This document shows positions 1-5,832 of a stretch of 5,832 nt of DNA, piece by piece. Under the pieces are notes generated by a model. That model ran no database searches, had not been told where the DNA came from, and saw nothing but the letters and a program-made list of their open reading frames with translations. Origin of the DNA: an uncultured Eubacteriales bacterium (lineage in GTDB: Bacteria; Bacillota; Clostridia; Oscillospirales; CAG-272); contig URZF01000103.1 in the NCBI GenBank assembly GCA_900552255.1, positions 1 through 5,832 of the forward strand, in the 5' to 3' direction. Position 1 is the stretch's first letter; each line of letters begins with the position of its first letter. The translations under genes and the position numbers were made by a program.

Positions 1-2
1 AG

Positions 3-2288
3 CGTCTGAAGCTCTATGGCGAGAACACCATGGAAGTCGACCTCTACGGCCGCAGCTTCCCTCTCTACACCACCACCTATGATCCGGAGCATGTGCAGCT
101 TGTGGATATTTTCGGCAAGCCGATGGATCCCAGCGCAGCCACGGAAGCGACACAGGATCCCTCCGAGTCCTCGGAATCCTCGGAAACCGAGCCGGTATCC
201 TCCGAAACGGAGTCGGAGACCGAAGCGACCGAGCCGACCGAGAAAACCCCGGAGGACGCCCCGCTGGACGCCGACGGCAAGCCGCTGGAGTATCTGGGCC
301 GGCTCACGATCTCCCCGGCGGACGCAAACGTCGCGCTGGATGTGGATGCCGCGGTGAACGCCGCCTTCAAGTACGGCCGCAAATCCATCCTCTTCTTCTC
401 ACAGCTGAAGGTCAAGATGCTCTCCGAGCGCCATGATCTGGAGGCTTCGGATTATCTGACCGTGAATGAGGAGAAGATCCGCTCCATTTTGCAGGCAGCC
501 GCCGACAAGTACGGCAGCACCCTCACGGAAAGCACCGTGAACGCCACTGCCGGTGCCGACAAGGCCATCCATATCACCTTCGGCACCAAGGGAAGCAAGC
601 TCAACGTCGCCGCGCTCTATCAGCAGCTGCTTGACGCCTATATCGCGGCGGAATTCCACCAGCAGTACACCATGGAGGAAACCTTCCCCGCCCCCGTCGA
701 TCTGGACAAGCTCTACAGCAGCTACTGCACCGCGCCGGTCAATGCCGTCTGCGATGAGGGCACCTATGAAATCACCGACGGCGCGGCAGGCTACGGCTTT
801 GAGATGGCGGACGCCGTCAAGCTGCTGGACAAGGCCAAGCCCGGCGAATCCGTGACCATCACGATGGGCACGCTGGAGCCGCAGTACACCCGCGAAAAGC
901 TGGAGGCCACGCTGTTCCACGACGTCCTCGGCTATGTGGAAAGCCCGCACTCCTATAACCCGCCCCGTACCCGCAATCTGGAGCTGGCCTGCGAGCAGAT
1001 CAATGGTCTGATTCTCAAGCCGGGCGAAACCTTCTCGTTCAACAAGGTCGTCGGTCAGCGCACCGCGGAGCGCGGCTTCCAGGAAGCCGGCGTGTATGTC
1101 GGCGCGGACACCGTCGATCAGCTCGGCGGCGGCGTGTGTCAGGTCGCTTCCACCGTTTACTACGGCACCCTGCAGGCAGAGCTGGAAGTCATCGAGCGCA
1201 CCGAGCACCGCTATGTTCCCGCGTATATCCCCTGGGGCATGGACGCCACGGTCTACTGGGGCAGTCTGGACTACCAGTTCCGCAACAATTCCAGCTATCC
1301 CATCCGCATCGAGGCCGAGTGCAACAGCCGCTATGTCATCATGAAGTTTGTCGGCACGGAAACCCGTGACTATACGCTCAAGTTCGAGTCCGATTCTCAG
1401 ATCACCAGCCGCTGGGAAGAAAAGATTGTCGAAATGACCCCGGAGGAAGCCGCCGAAAAGGGCGCGCTGGAGCTCGGCGTTTCCCGCGAAAGTATTACAA
1501 CCGACGTTTTGGAAGAGCCGAAAAAAGGCTTTCTCGGCATGGGCGGCTCCCCTGCCAAGGTGAAAGTCACCTATATCTTAAAGCCGCTCGAGGCCGCGCG
1601 CAGCTTCATCGAAACGCTGATGACCGACCTCGGCATCACCGGCGAGGTCATCATTCACGACGACGGCGACGGAGAAGCTCTGATCACGATCACCGGCGAC
1701 GGCGCTTCGGCACTGATCGGACATCACGGAGACACGCTGGAAGCGTTCCAGTATCTTGTCAATCTCGCCGCAAACAAGAAGGACGACGAGGACCGCCAAT
1801 ACACGAGAATCAGCATCGATATCGAAAATTACCGCGAAAAGAGAGAGGAAACGCTCCGCAAGCTTGCTGCAAAAATGGCGGCCAAGGTAAAGAAAAGCGG
1901 AAAGAACATCGCGCTTGAGCCAATGAACGCCTACGAACGCCGGATCATCCACGCGGAGATTCAAAAAATCGAAGGCGTATCGACCAATTCCGTCGGCGCG
2001 GAGGGAAATCGCCGCGTCATCATCTTCCCGGAGGGCGCCGCAAAGCCGACGGAGCTTGCAAAGCCCGAAAGAAAGAGCAGACCGCGTTCCGGCGAGCGCC
2101 GCGAAAACAAATCGGAGCGTCCCGACCGAAGCCGGACGGAGCGCAAAACGGAAAAGAGCGAAAGCACGTATACGCCGCGCAGACGCTCGGATGCGCCGCG
2201 TCCCGCGCCCCGCAAAATTGAAAAGGCGAAGGATCTCGACAGCTATTTCGCCAAGCTCAAGGAATTTTCGAGCAACAATCAGCAGTAA
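3..2288 (+). CDS. VanW-family wall protein fused in frame to Jag/KhpB RNA-binding protein (5'-partial, possibly chimeric)
   Basis: The frame is open from base 3, so the true start, and any signal peptide, lies outside the window; the ATG at 30 has no ribosome site. Residues are numbered from that ATG. Residues 36-78 are a Ser/Glu/Thr/Pro linker. About 85-300 resembles the peptidoglycan-binding region that precedes VanW domains. About 309-445 is a VanW domain, with YNPPRTRN at 309-316, PGETFSFN at 331-338 and GGGVCQ at 366-371. From about 462 the match changes to Jag/KhpB: Jag-N with PKKGFLGMGG at 497-506, a KH domain with the GHHG loop at 564-567, an R3H domain with Arg637 and His641, then a basic tail. 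VanW domains are normally outside the membrane and Jag binds RNA in the cytoplasm; no membrane segment separates them. The domain calls are firm. Whether this is one natural protein is doubtful. Confidence 0.8.
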   Translation, partial: RLKLYGENTMEVDLYGRSFPLYTTTYDPEHVQLVDIFGKPMDPSAATEATQDPSESSESSETEPVSSETESETEATEPTEKTPEDAPLDADGKPLEYLGRLTISPADANVALDVDAAVNAAFKYGRKSILFFSQLKVKMLSERHDLEASDYLTVNEEKIRSILQAAADKYGSTLTESTVNATAGADKAIHITFGTKGSKLNVAALYQQLLDAYIAAEFHQQYTMEETFPAPVDLDKLYSSYCTAPVNAVCDEGTYEITDGAAGYGFEMADAVKLLDKAKPGESVTITMGTLEPQYTREKLEATLFHDVLGYVESPHSYNPPRTRNLELACEQINGLILKPGETFSFNKVVGQRTAERGFQEAGVYVGADTVDQLGGGVCQVASTVYYGTLQAELEVIERTEHRYVPAYIPWGMDATVYWGSLDYQFRNNSSYPIRIEAECNSRYVIMKFVGTETRDYTLKFESDSQITSRWEEKIVEMTPEEAAEKGALELGVSRESITTDVLEEPKKGFLGMGGSPAKVKVTYILKPLEAARSFIETLMTDLGITGEVIIHDDGDGEALITITGDGASALIGHHGDTLEAFQYLVNLAANKKDDEDRQYTRISIDIENYREKREETLRKLAAKMAAKVKKSGKNIALEPMNAYERRIIHAEIQKIEGVSTNSVGAEGNRRVIIFPEGAAKPTELAKPERKSRPRSGERRENKSERPDRSRTERKTEKSESTYTPRRRSDAPRPAPRKIEKAKDLDSYFAKLKEFSSNNQQ
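135..263 (+). repeat. Low-complexity Ser/Glu/Thr/Pro-coding linker
   Basis: Imperfect repeats of TCC/TCG-GAA and ACC-GAG type codons encode residues 36-78 of the visible protein, almost entirely Ser, Glu, Thr, Ala and Pro. Such acidic disordered linkers are common in Gram-positive surface proteins, which supports an extracytoplasmic location for the VanW half. It falls between a short upstream block and the region resembling the peptidoglycan-binding domain. Confidence 0.7.
1413..2288 (+). other. jag: Jag/KhpB (SpoIIIJ-associated protein) portion of the fused frame
   Basis: This is the jag-derived part of the long frame. Jag/KhpB is a cytoplasmic RNA-binding protein linked to cell elongation and division in Firmicutes, usually encoded just after the membrane insertase yidC. 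The order Jag-N (about 462-515), KH (about 550-600, GHHG at 564-567) and R3H (about 632-667) is complete. The tail from about 670 to 752 is rich in Arg, Lys, Glu and Ser and unlike the rest. No convincing independent start is present: the ATG at 1434 has only a distant purine stretch upstream, and starting there would remove the first strand of Jag-N. The natural Met and ribosome site of jag therefore seem to be missing, as expected if its beginning was replaced by VanW sequence. The mnmE gene just downstream confirms the locus. Confidence 0.8.
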
Positions 2289-2294
2289 AACCGA

Positions 2295-2347
2295 CGGGAC
2301 TCCCGCATTTTCCGGAATCGGAAATGCGCAGAGTCCCGTTTCTCGTT
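2295..2347 (+). terminator. Rho-independent terminator-like hairpin after jag
   Basis: CGGGACTC at 2295-2302 pairs with GAGTCCCG at 2331-2338. Inside it, a CGCATTT/AAATGCG arm and a TCCG/CGGA arm continue the stem with one bulged T and a small internal loop, closing on a GAAT loop. A T-rich tail (TTTCTCGTT) follows. The element starts seven bases past the stop codon at 2286-2288. Stem stability is judged by eye. Confidence 0.7.
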
Positions 2348-2369
2348 GAAAATAACGCGCAAGCCCAAT

Positions 2370-2376
2370 GAAAGGA
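2370..2376 (+). promoter_or_regulatory. Ribosome binding site fixing the mnmE start
   Basis: GAAAGGA lies eight bases before the ATG at 2385. It decides for that start over the in-frame TTG at 2346, which has no ribosome site and overlaps the tail of the terminator hairpin. The protein from 2385 begins at the position usual for MnmE. Confidence 0.75.
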
Positions 2377-2384
2377 CGATTTTG

Positions 2385-3782
2385 ATGTATTCCCTGTTCG
2401 ATTCGACCATCGCCGCGGTTTCTACACCGCGCGGGAAAGGAGGGATCGCCGTCATCCGGATTTCCGGCGGCGGCGCGCTCCCTATTTGTGAAAAATTTAT
2501 ACACCCGAAATCCGGCGCTCCCCTCTCCGACATCAAAGCCAATACGGCGTGCCTCGCCGCCGTTTCGGCTTCGGACGGAAGCATTCTCGACGAAGCGGTC
2601 ATAACCGTATACCGCGCGCCGAGATCCTATACGGGAGAGGACACGGTCGAGATCAGCTGCCACGGCGGCATCCTGCTGACGGAAGCCATCCTTTCGCGCG
2701 CCTTGGAATGCGGCGCCGCGCCGGCAGGTCCCGGGGAATTTACCCGCCGCGCGTTCTCCGCCGGCAAGCTTTCCCTCTCCGAGGCGGAGGCCGTCATCGG
2801 CGTGATCGAAGCGGAAACGCGCGCCTCCCTCCTGCTTTCAAGAAAGAATTTGGACGGCGGGATCCGACGCAAAACCGACGAGCTTTATGACCGCCTAAAA
2901 GCCGTCGTCTCCGGCGTATACGCCGCGATCGATTTCCCCGATGAGGAGCTTTCGCAGATGAGCACGGAGGAAATCCGCTCCGAATTAGCCCTGATCGGCT
3001 CGCAGCTTGAAAGGCTCTGCGATTCCTACAAAACCGGACATGCCGTCTGCGAAGGAATCCGCACCGTTCTCATCGGGAAGCCGAACACCGGGAAATCGAC
3101 GATTTTGAATCTTTTCGCCGAAAAAGAGCGCGCCATTGTGACCGATATCGCGGGGACTACGCGGGACGTGGTTTCCGAGGTCGTGACGGCAGGGGCTGTC
3201 ACGCTGCGTCTCTCGGACACCGCCGGGATCCGCTCCACATCGGACGCCGTGGAAAGCATCGGCGTCGCCAAAAGCAAGGAAGCTCTCTCCGAGGCGGAGC
3301 TCATTCTCGCCGTATTCGACGCCGCAGCCCCGTTCGACGAAGAGGACGCAGAGGTGCTCGCCCTTATACGGGAAAGAGCGGCGGAGGGCGCCGCTGTTAT
3401 CGCCATTCTCAACAAAAACGATCTTCCCGAAAAAGCCGACGCGGCGCGGCTTGAAAAGGAGCTCGGCACGGCGCCTGTCCGGCTCTGCGCCAAGGAGAAG
3501 CAAAGCCGCGGCGCGCTTGTCAAAATCATCGAAAATATGTTTGTGAACGGAGACCTCGGCGCCGAGGATCATACCGTCATCACAAATGCAAGACAATTCG
3601 CGGCCGCATCGGAGGCGCTCGCTCACGTCGGCGACGCCGCGACAGCGCTTGACAGCTTCGGCGCGGATATCGCCTGCACGGAGCTGGAGGCCGCTATGGC
3701 AAGGCTCGGCGAACTCGACGGCAGACAGGTCACGGCGGACGTTGTGGACAGCATCTTCCACCGCTTCTGTGTCGGGAAGTGA
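2385..3782 (+). CDS. mnmE: tRNA uridine-5-carboxymethylaminomethyl modification GTPase MnmE
   Basis: MnmE (TrmE) works with MnmG to add a carboxymethylaminomethyl group to the wobble uridine of certain tRNAs, using a methylene-tetrahydrofolate carbon and GTP hydrolysis in the cytoplasm. The protein is 465 residues, normal for the family. The N-terminal folate-binding domain opens with the typical DSTIAAVSTPRGKGGIAVIR segment. An embedded GTPase domain has G1 GKPNTGKS at 231-238, G2 GTTRD at 257-261, G3 DTAG at 278-281 and G4 NKND at 343-346. The C-terminal FCVGK carries the Cys-x-Gly-Lys signature at 462-465. All key motifs are intact. It lies after jag, as in most Firmicutes, but a terminator-like hairpin separates them. 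The expected partner mnmG is not next; birA follows after 12 bases, probably in the same transcript. Confidence 0.97.
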   Translation: MYSLFDSTIAAVSTPRGKGGIAVIRISGGGALPICEKFIHPKSGAPLSDIKANTACLAAVSASDGSILDEAVITVYRAPRSYTGEDTVEISCHGGILLTEAILSRALECGAAPAGPGEFTRRAFSAGKLSLSEAEAVIGVIEAETRASLLLSRKNLDGGIRRKTDELYDRLKAVVSGVYAAIDFPDEELSQMSTEEIRSELALIGSQLERLCDSYKTGHAVCEGIRTVLIGKPNTGKSTILNLFAEKERAIVTDIAGTTRDVVSEVVTAGAVTLRLSDTAGIRSTSDAVESIGVAKSKEALSEAELILAVFDAAAPFDEEDAEVLALIRERAAEGAAVIAILNKNDLPEKADAARLEKELGTAPVRLCAKEKQSRGALVKIIENMFVNGDLGAEDHTVITNARQFAAASEALAHVGDAATALDSFGADIACTELEAAMARLGELDGRQVTADVVDSIFHRFCVGK

Positions 3783-3783
3783 G

Positions 3784-3790
3784 AAAGGAG
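3784..3790 (+). promoter_or_regulatory. Ribosome binding site of birA
   Basis: AAAGGAG begins directly after the mnmE stop codon and lies four bases before the ATG at 3795. The spacing is short but the core is strong, and no other in-frame Met exists in the first part of the protein. Confidence 0.7.
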
Positions 3791-3794
3791 CATT

Positions 3795-4559
3795 ATGATT
3801 CATTCGACCTATCCGATTCCCTCCGCCGTTTATGAGGACGGAAAATCCAAGGCAATACCGTTATACTATTATGAAGAGCTGTGCTCCACCAATCTGACGG
3901 CAAAAGAGATATTTTTCGCGGAATCCGAACAAAACCGCCGATTCATCGTGCTCGCCGACCGACAGACCGCCGGCCGAGGCCGTCTCGGACGCAGCTTTTT
4001 CTCCGAGGGAGGGCTGTATTTCAGCATCGCCGTCCCGGCGGGGAGCTTTTCCCTGCCCGCGGAGCTTCTCACGACCGCGGCGGCGGCGGCCGTATGCCGC
4101 GCCGCCGAAAGAGAGGGCTTTGACGCCAAAATCAAGTGGGTCAACGACATCCTGCTGGACGGGAAAAAGGTCTGCGGCATTCTTGCCGAGGCGCTTTCCG
4201 AGGGCGATACGGTTCTCGGATATGTCGTCGGCATCGGCGTCAACATCGGCAAGCCGGATTTTCCGGAGGAAATCGCCGATATCGCGGGCGCCTTGTCCGG
4301 CGATACGCAGCTGAAATTCAAGCTTTTTGAGAAAATCCGGCAGAATTTTTATGCCGCTTTAGGCGAATCTCCGCAAAAACTGATCTCCTACTGTACGGAA
4401 AAAAGCTGCGTCATCGGCAGAAAAATCCGCTACTTCGGCGCAGCAAACGGATCCGGCACCGCCGCGGGACTCGCGGAAAACGGCGGTCTGATCGTCGATG
4501 GAGACGGCGGCGGAAGGATCATTCTCACCGGCGGAGAAATTTCGGTGCGCATGGAATAG
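3795..4559 (+). CDS. birA: Biotin--[acetyl-CoA-carboxylase] ligase, class I (no DNA-binding domain)
   Basis: Biotin-protein ligase activates biotin with ATP and attaches it to a lysine of the biotin carrier domain of carboxylases. The 254-residue protein shows the ligase core: an STN motif at 31-33, the biotinyl-AMP loop GRGRLGR at 60-66, KWVND at 114-118, and GKKVCGIL at 123-130, whose Lys125 aligns with the catalytic lysine of E. coli BirA. VVGIGVNIG follows at 144-152. Residues from about 203 to the end form the small C-terminal beta domain. The winged-helix domain that lets class II BirA repress biotin genes is absent, and the ligase fold begins near residue 20, so this should be a pure enzyme. 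It follows mnmE by 12 bases and is probably co-transcribed with it. The function is well supported; the symbol birA is used in its broad sense. Confidence 0.93.
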   Translation: MIHSTYPIPSAVYEDGKSKAIPLYYYEELCSTNLTAKEIFFAESEQNRRFIVLADRQTAGRGRLGRSFFSEGGLYFSIAVPAGSFSLPAELLTTAAAAAVCRAAEREGFDAKIKWVNDILLDGKKVCGILAEALSEGDTVLGYVVGIGVNIGKPDFPEEIADIAGALSGDTQLKFKLFEKIRQNFYAALGESPQKLISYCTEKSCVIGRKIRYFGAANGSGTAAGLAENGGLIVDGDGGGRIILTGGEISVRME

Positions 4560-4597
4560 CCGTTCGCCCTAAGTCCGATAAAATATTAAAATATATC

Positions 4598-4628
4598 TTG
4601 ACTTTGACGTCGCGTCAACCTGTATACT
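4598..4628 (+). promoter_or_regulatory. MerR-type promoter with 19-bp spacer
   Basis: The -35 box TTGACT (4598-4603) and the -10 box TATACT (4623-4628) are separated by 19 bases. Two bases longer than the sigma-A optimum, this is the hallmark of promoters that MerR-family activators realign by untwisting. An AT-rich stretch at 4577-4597, unlike the surrounding GC-rich DNA, may serve as an UP element. Transcription would start near 4635, giving a leader of about 36 bases. The promoter directly precedes the regulator gene, which suggests self-regulation. Confidence 0.85.
4604..4618 (+). promoter_or_regulatory. Operator dyad in the promoter spacer
   Basis: TTGACG (4604-4609) and CGTCAA (4613-4618) are perfect inverted arms around the three-base centre TCG. 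They lie wholly inside the -35/-10 spacer, where MerR-family dimers bind. The operator role is inferred from position and symmetry. Confidence 0.8.
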
Positions 4629-4654
4629 GATCCTGTCCTATATACATATAAAAC

Positions 4655-4662
4655 AAAAGGAG
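4655..4662 (+). promoter_or_regulatory. Ribosome binding site of the MerR regulator
   Basis: AAAAGGAG lies eight bases before the ATG at 4671, an ideal arrangement. The translated protein opens exactly at the MerR helix-turn-helix. Confidence 0.8.
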
Positions 4663-4670
4663 AACAACCT

Positions 4671-5678
4671 ATGGAACTGCAAACGATCAGTGAAGTATCC
4701 AAACGCTTCGGCATCTCGACGCGAACGCTGCGCTATTACGAGCAGATCGGACTTATTTCCCCCGTCAAGAAAGAGGATTTCGCTTATCGGACTTATGACG
4801 TAGACACCGTCACGAGACTGGGACAGATCATGATTCTGCGCAAGCTCAGAATCCCGCTCAGACAAATCGCGGAAATCCTGAAAAGCGACAGCGCGAAAGT
4901 GGCCATCGAGGTATTGGAGCATAGTCTATCCGAGATCGACGAGGAAATCACCTCGTTATCGACCATCCGCAGCATCATCGAAATTTTCATCCAAAAGCTG
5001 AATCTGAACACCGCGAAATTCGCGCTGCCGGACGACGAACTGCTCGACATCATCGACTCGCTTACGGTCTCCAAAATGAATTTCAAGGAAAAGAAAACCA
5101 TGGAGGAGCTGAGTCAGGCCAGCGAAACACTGAGCAAGCTTTCCGACAAGGATGTACGCATCGTGTATCTGCCGCCGGCGGCAGTCGCGAGCATTCACGC
5201 CATCGGCGGAACCCCTGAGCTCGACACCGATGCCATGGCCAGACAGTTTATCAAAAAAACACGCTTAGATCTGCACAAGCCGGATTTCAAATACTACGGC
5301 TTCAATCATCCTGATGGAACGAAAGCGGACGGAAGCGACCACGGATATGAAAGATGGCTGACCATCCCCGACGACTGGGAGGTCGAAGCGCCGTTTGTCA
5401 AAAAACAGTTCCCCGGCGGATTATATGCCGCGCATACGATCCCCATGGGCGCATTTGAAGAATGGCACTGGCTTTGGAGCTGGGTGGAAAATCACGAGCA
5501 AATAGAGATGGAGCTCGGCAATGCCGCTTGTATGTCCGGACTTTTGGAGGAACATTTGAACTTTAAAAATCTCTGGTCATTGGACATCTCCCCCGACGAA
5601 ATGGATAAGCTCATGCAGCTTGACCTGCTGATTCCGATCAAAGATCACCGGACAGACGGTTTTAAACGAATGCGATAA
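4671..5678 (+). CDS. MerR-family transcriptional regulator with GyrI-like effector-binding domain
   Basis: A cytoplasmic DNA-binding regulator of 335 residues. Residues 5-31 are the typical MerR helix-turn-helix with the RTLRYYEQIGLI signature (18-29). The wing and second helix pair run to about 70, with RKLRIPLRQIAEIL at 57-70. A long helix suited to antiparallel dimer formation covers about 75-115. From about 162 to 325 the sequence matches the GyrI-like/AraC effector-binding fold, including a GYERWLTIPDD segment (225-235), the aromatic and acidic run FEEWHWLWSWV (262-272), and a closing QLDLLIPI (316-323). Family members such as BmrR use this domain to bind hydrophobic or cationic compounds and often activate multidrug efflux genes; the ligand here cannot be told. 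The metal-binding cysteines of MerR, CueR or ZntR are absent. The promoter and operator just upstream indicate self-control, but no target gene is visible in the window. Confidence 0.92.
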   Translation: MELQTISEVSKRFGISTRTLRYYEQIGLISPVKKEDFAYRTYDVDTVTRLGQIMILRKLRIPLRQIAEILKSDSAKVAIEVLEHSLSEIDEEITSLSTIRSIIEIFIQKLNLNTAKFALPDDELLDIIDSLTVSKMNFKEKKTMEELSQASETLSKLSDKDVRIVYLPPAAVASIHAIGGTPELDTDAMARQFIKKTRLDLHKPDFKYYGFNHPDGTKADGSDHGYERWLTIPDDWEVEAPFVKKQFPGGLYAAHTIPMGAFEEWHWLWSWVENHEQIEMELGNAACMSGLLEEHLNFKNLWSLDISPDEMDKLMQLDLLIPIKDHRTDGFKRMR

Positions 5679-5706
5679 AACGCAAAAACGCGCGGCCTTT
5701 CCGTTT

Positions 5707-5738
5707 AAAGGGATAACGTAACATTACTTTCTCCCTTT
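5707..5738 (+). terminator. Possible weak terminator after the MerR regulator
   Basis: AAAGGGA (5707-5713) can pair with TCCCTTT (5732-5738) across an 18-base loop that contains a smaller GTAA/TTAC inverted pair. The stem is AT-rich at its base, and the following CTATAT is only a poor T tract. This is the best hairpin in the 154 bases after the regulator's stop codon, but its function is uncertain. Confidence 0.3.
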
Positions 5739-5832
5739 CTATATCCATACGATGGAGCTATTGACCATTTTCGTGGTGCAAAGTCGCTGTAACCACAGTG
5801 AAACAACGCAGATTCAACACAAACTATTCCTT

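Noticed and set aside
135..263. Repeated TCC-TCG-GAA type codons considered as a CRISPR or tandem-repeat locus
   Set aside because: The repeats are short, irregular, without spacers, and stay in frame as a Ser/Glu/Thr/Pro linker of a surface protein.
399..1208. Long minus-strand open frame of about 269 codons opposite the VanW region
   Set aside because: It is antisense to a clearly conserved VanW coding region and its translation shows no recognisable domain. Long antisense frames are common in GC-rich genes with biased third positions.
1434..1436. ATG as an independent start for a separate jag gene
   Set aside because: The purine stretch upstream is too far away for a good ribosome site, and the start would cut off the first strand of the Jag-N domain. 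Internal initiation cannot be fully excluded.
2346..2384. Upstream TTG start that would lengthen MnmE by 13 residues
   Set aside because: It has no ribosome site, overlaps the terminator tail, and the family start fits the ATG at 2385, which has a good ribosome site.
1578..2663. Minus-strand open frame of about 361 codons across jag and the start of mnmE
   Set aside because: It covers two well-supported genes and the terminator hairpin on the other strand, is rich in Arg and Ala as shadow frames usually are, and has no recognisable motif.
2985..3803. Minus-strand open frame of about 272 codons opposite mnmE
   Set aside because: It is antisense to the intact GTPase motifs of MnmE, with no motif of its own.
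5761..5793. TTGACC at 5761-5766 as a -35 box for a downstream gene
   Set aside because: No acceptable -10 box lies 16-19 bases downstream; the nearest candidate, TGTAAC, is 21 bases away and poor.
5752..5832. Possible start of a further + strand gene running off the window end
   Set aside because: Only 27 codons are visible, there is no ribosome site before the ATG, and the translation resembles nothing I recognise.

Overview
The window looks like a chromosomal segment of a moderately GC-rich Firmicute, probably class Clostridia (Oscillospiraceae/Ruminococcaceae-like). This is inferred from a VanW wall protein with clostridial-style architecture, the conserved jag-mnmE gene order of the Firmicute origin-region cluster, strong AGGAG-type ribosome sites, and a MerR regulator with a GyrI-like sensor domain of clostridial type. 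All genes that can be supported lie on the + strand.

Positions 3-2288 form one uninterrupted reading frame, open at the 5' edge of the window. It joins two unrelated proteins. The first ~455 visible residues are a VanW-family surface protein (acidic linker, peptidoglycan-binding-like region, VanW domain). The remainder is a nearly complete Jag/KhpB RNA-binding protein (Jag-N, KH, R3H and a long basic tail). A terminator-like hairpin at 2295-2347 follows. Next come mnmE (2385-3782; tRNA wobble-uridine modification GTPase) and, 12 bases later, birA (3795-4559; biotin-protein ligase without the DNA-binding domain). An AT-rich intergenic stretch holds a textbook MerR-type promoter: TTGACT and TATACT separated by 19 bp, with a perfect dyad in the spacer. 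It drives a MerR-family regulator (4671-5678). The last 154 bases hold no convincing gene.

How the genes relate: Jag, MnmE and BirA are housekeeping functions (RNA binding, tRNA modification, biotin attachment), and mnmE-birA look co-transcribed. In the usual Firmicute order yidC precedes jag and mnmG follows mnmE. Here VanW sequence sits where yidC and the start of jag should be, and birA sits where mnmG should be. The regulator is a separate, probably self-regulated unit whose target gene is not visible.

The observation most worth a second look is the VanW-Jag junction near 1400-1500. It is either a new fusion protein or, more likely, a metagenome-assembly or recombination chimera. The reasons are that the two halves belong in different cell compartments with no membrane segment between them, and that codon use shifts at about the junction. 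Apart from that and the well-formed MerR promoter, the window is largely ordinary; I see no convincing undescribed system.
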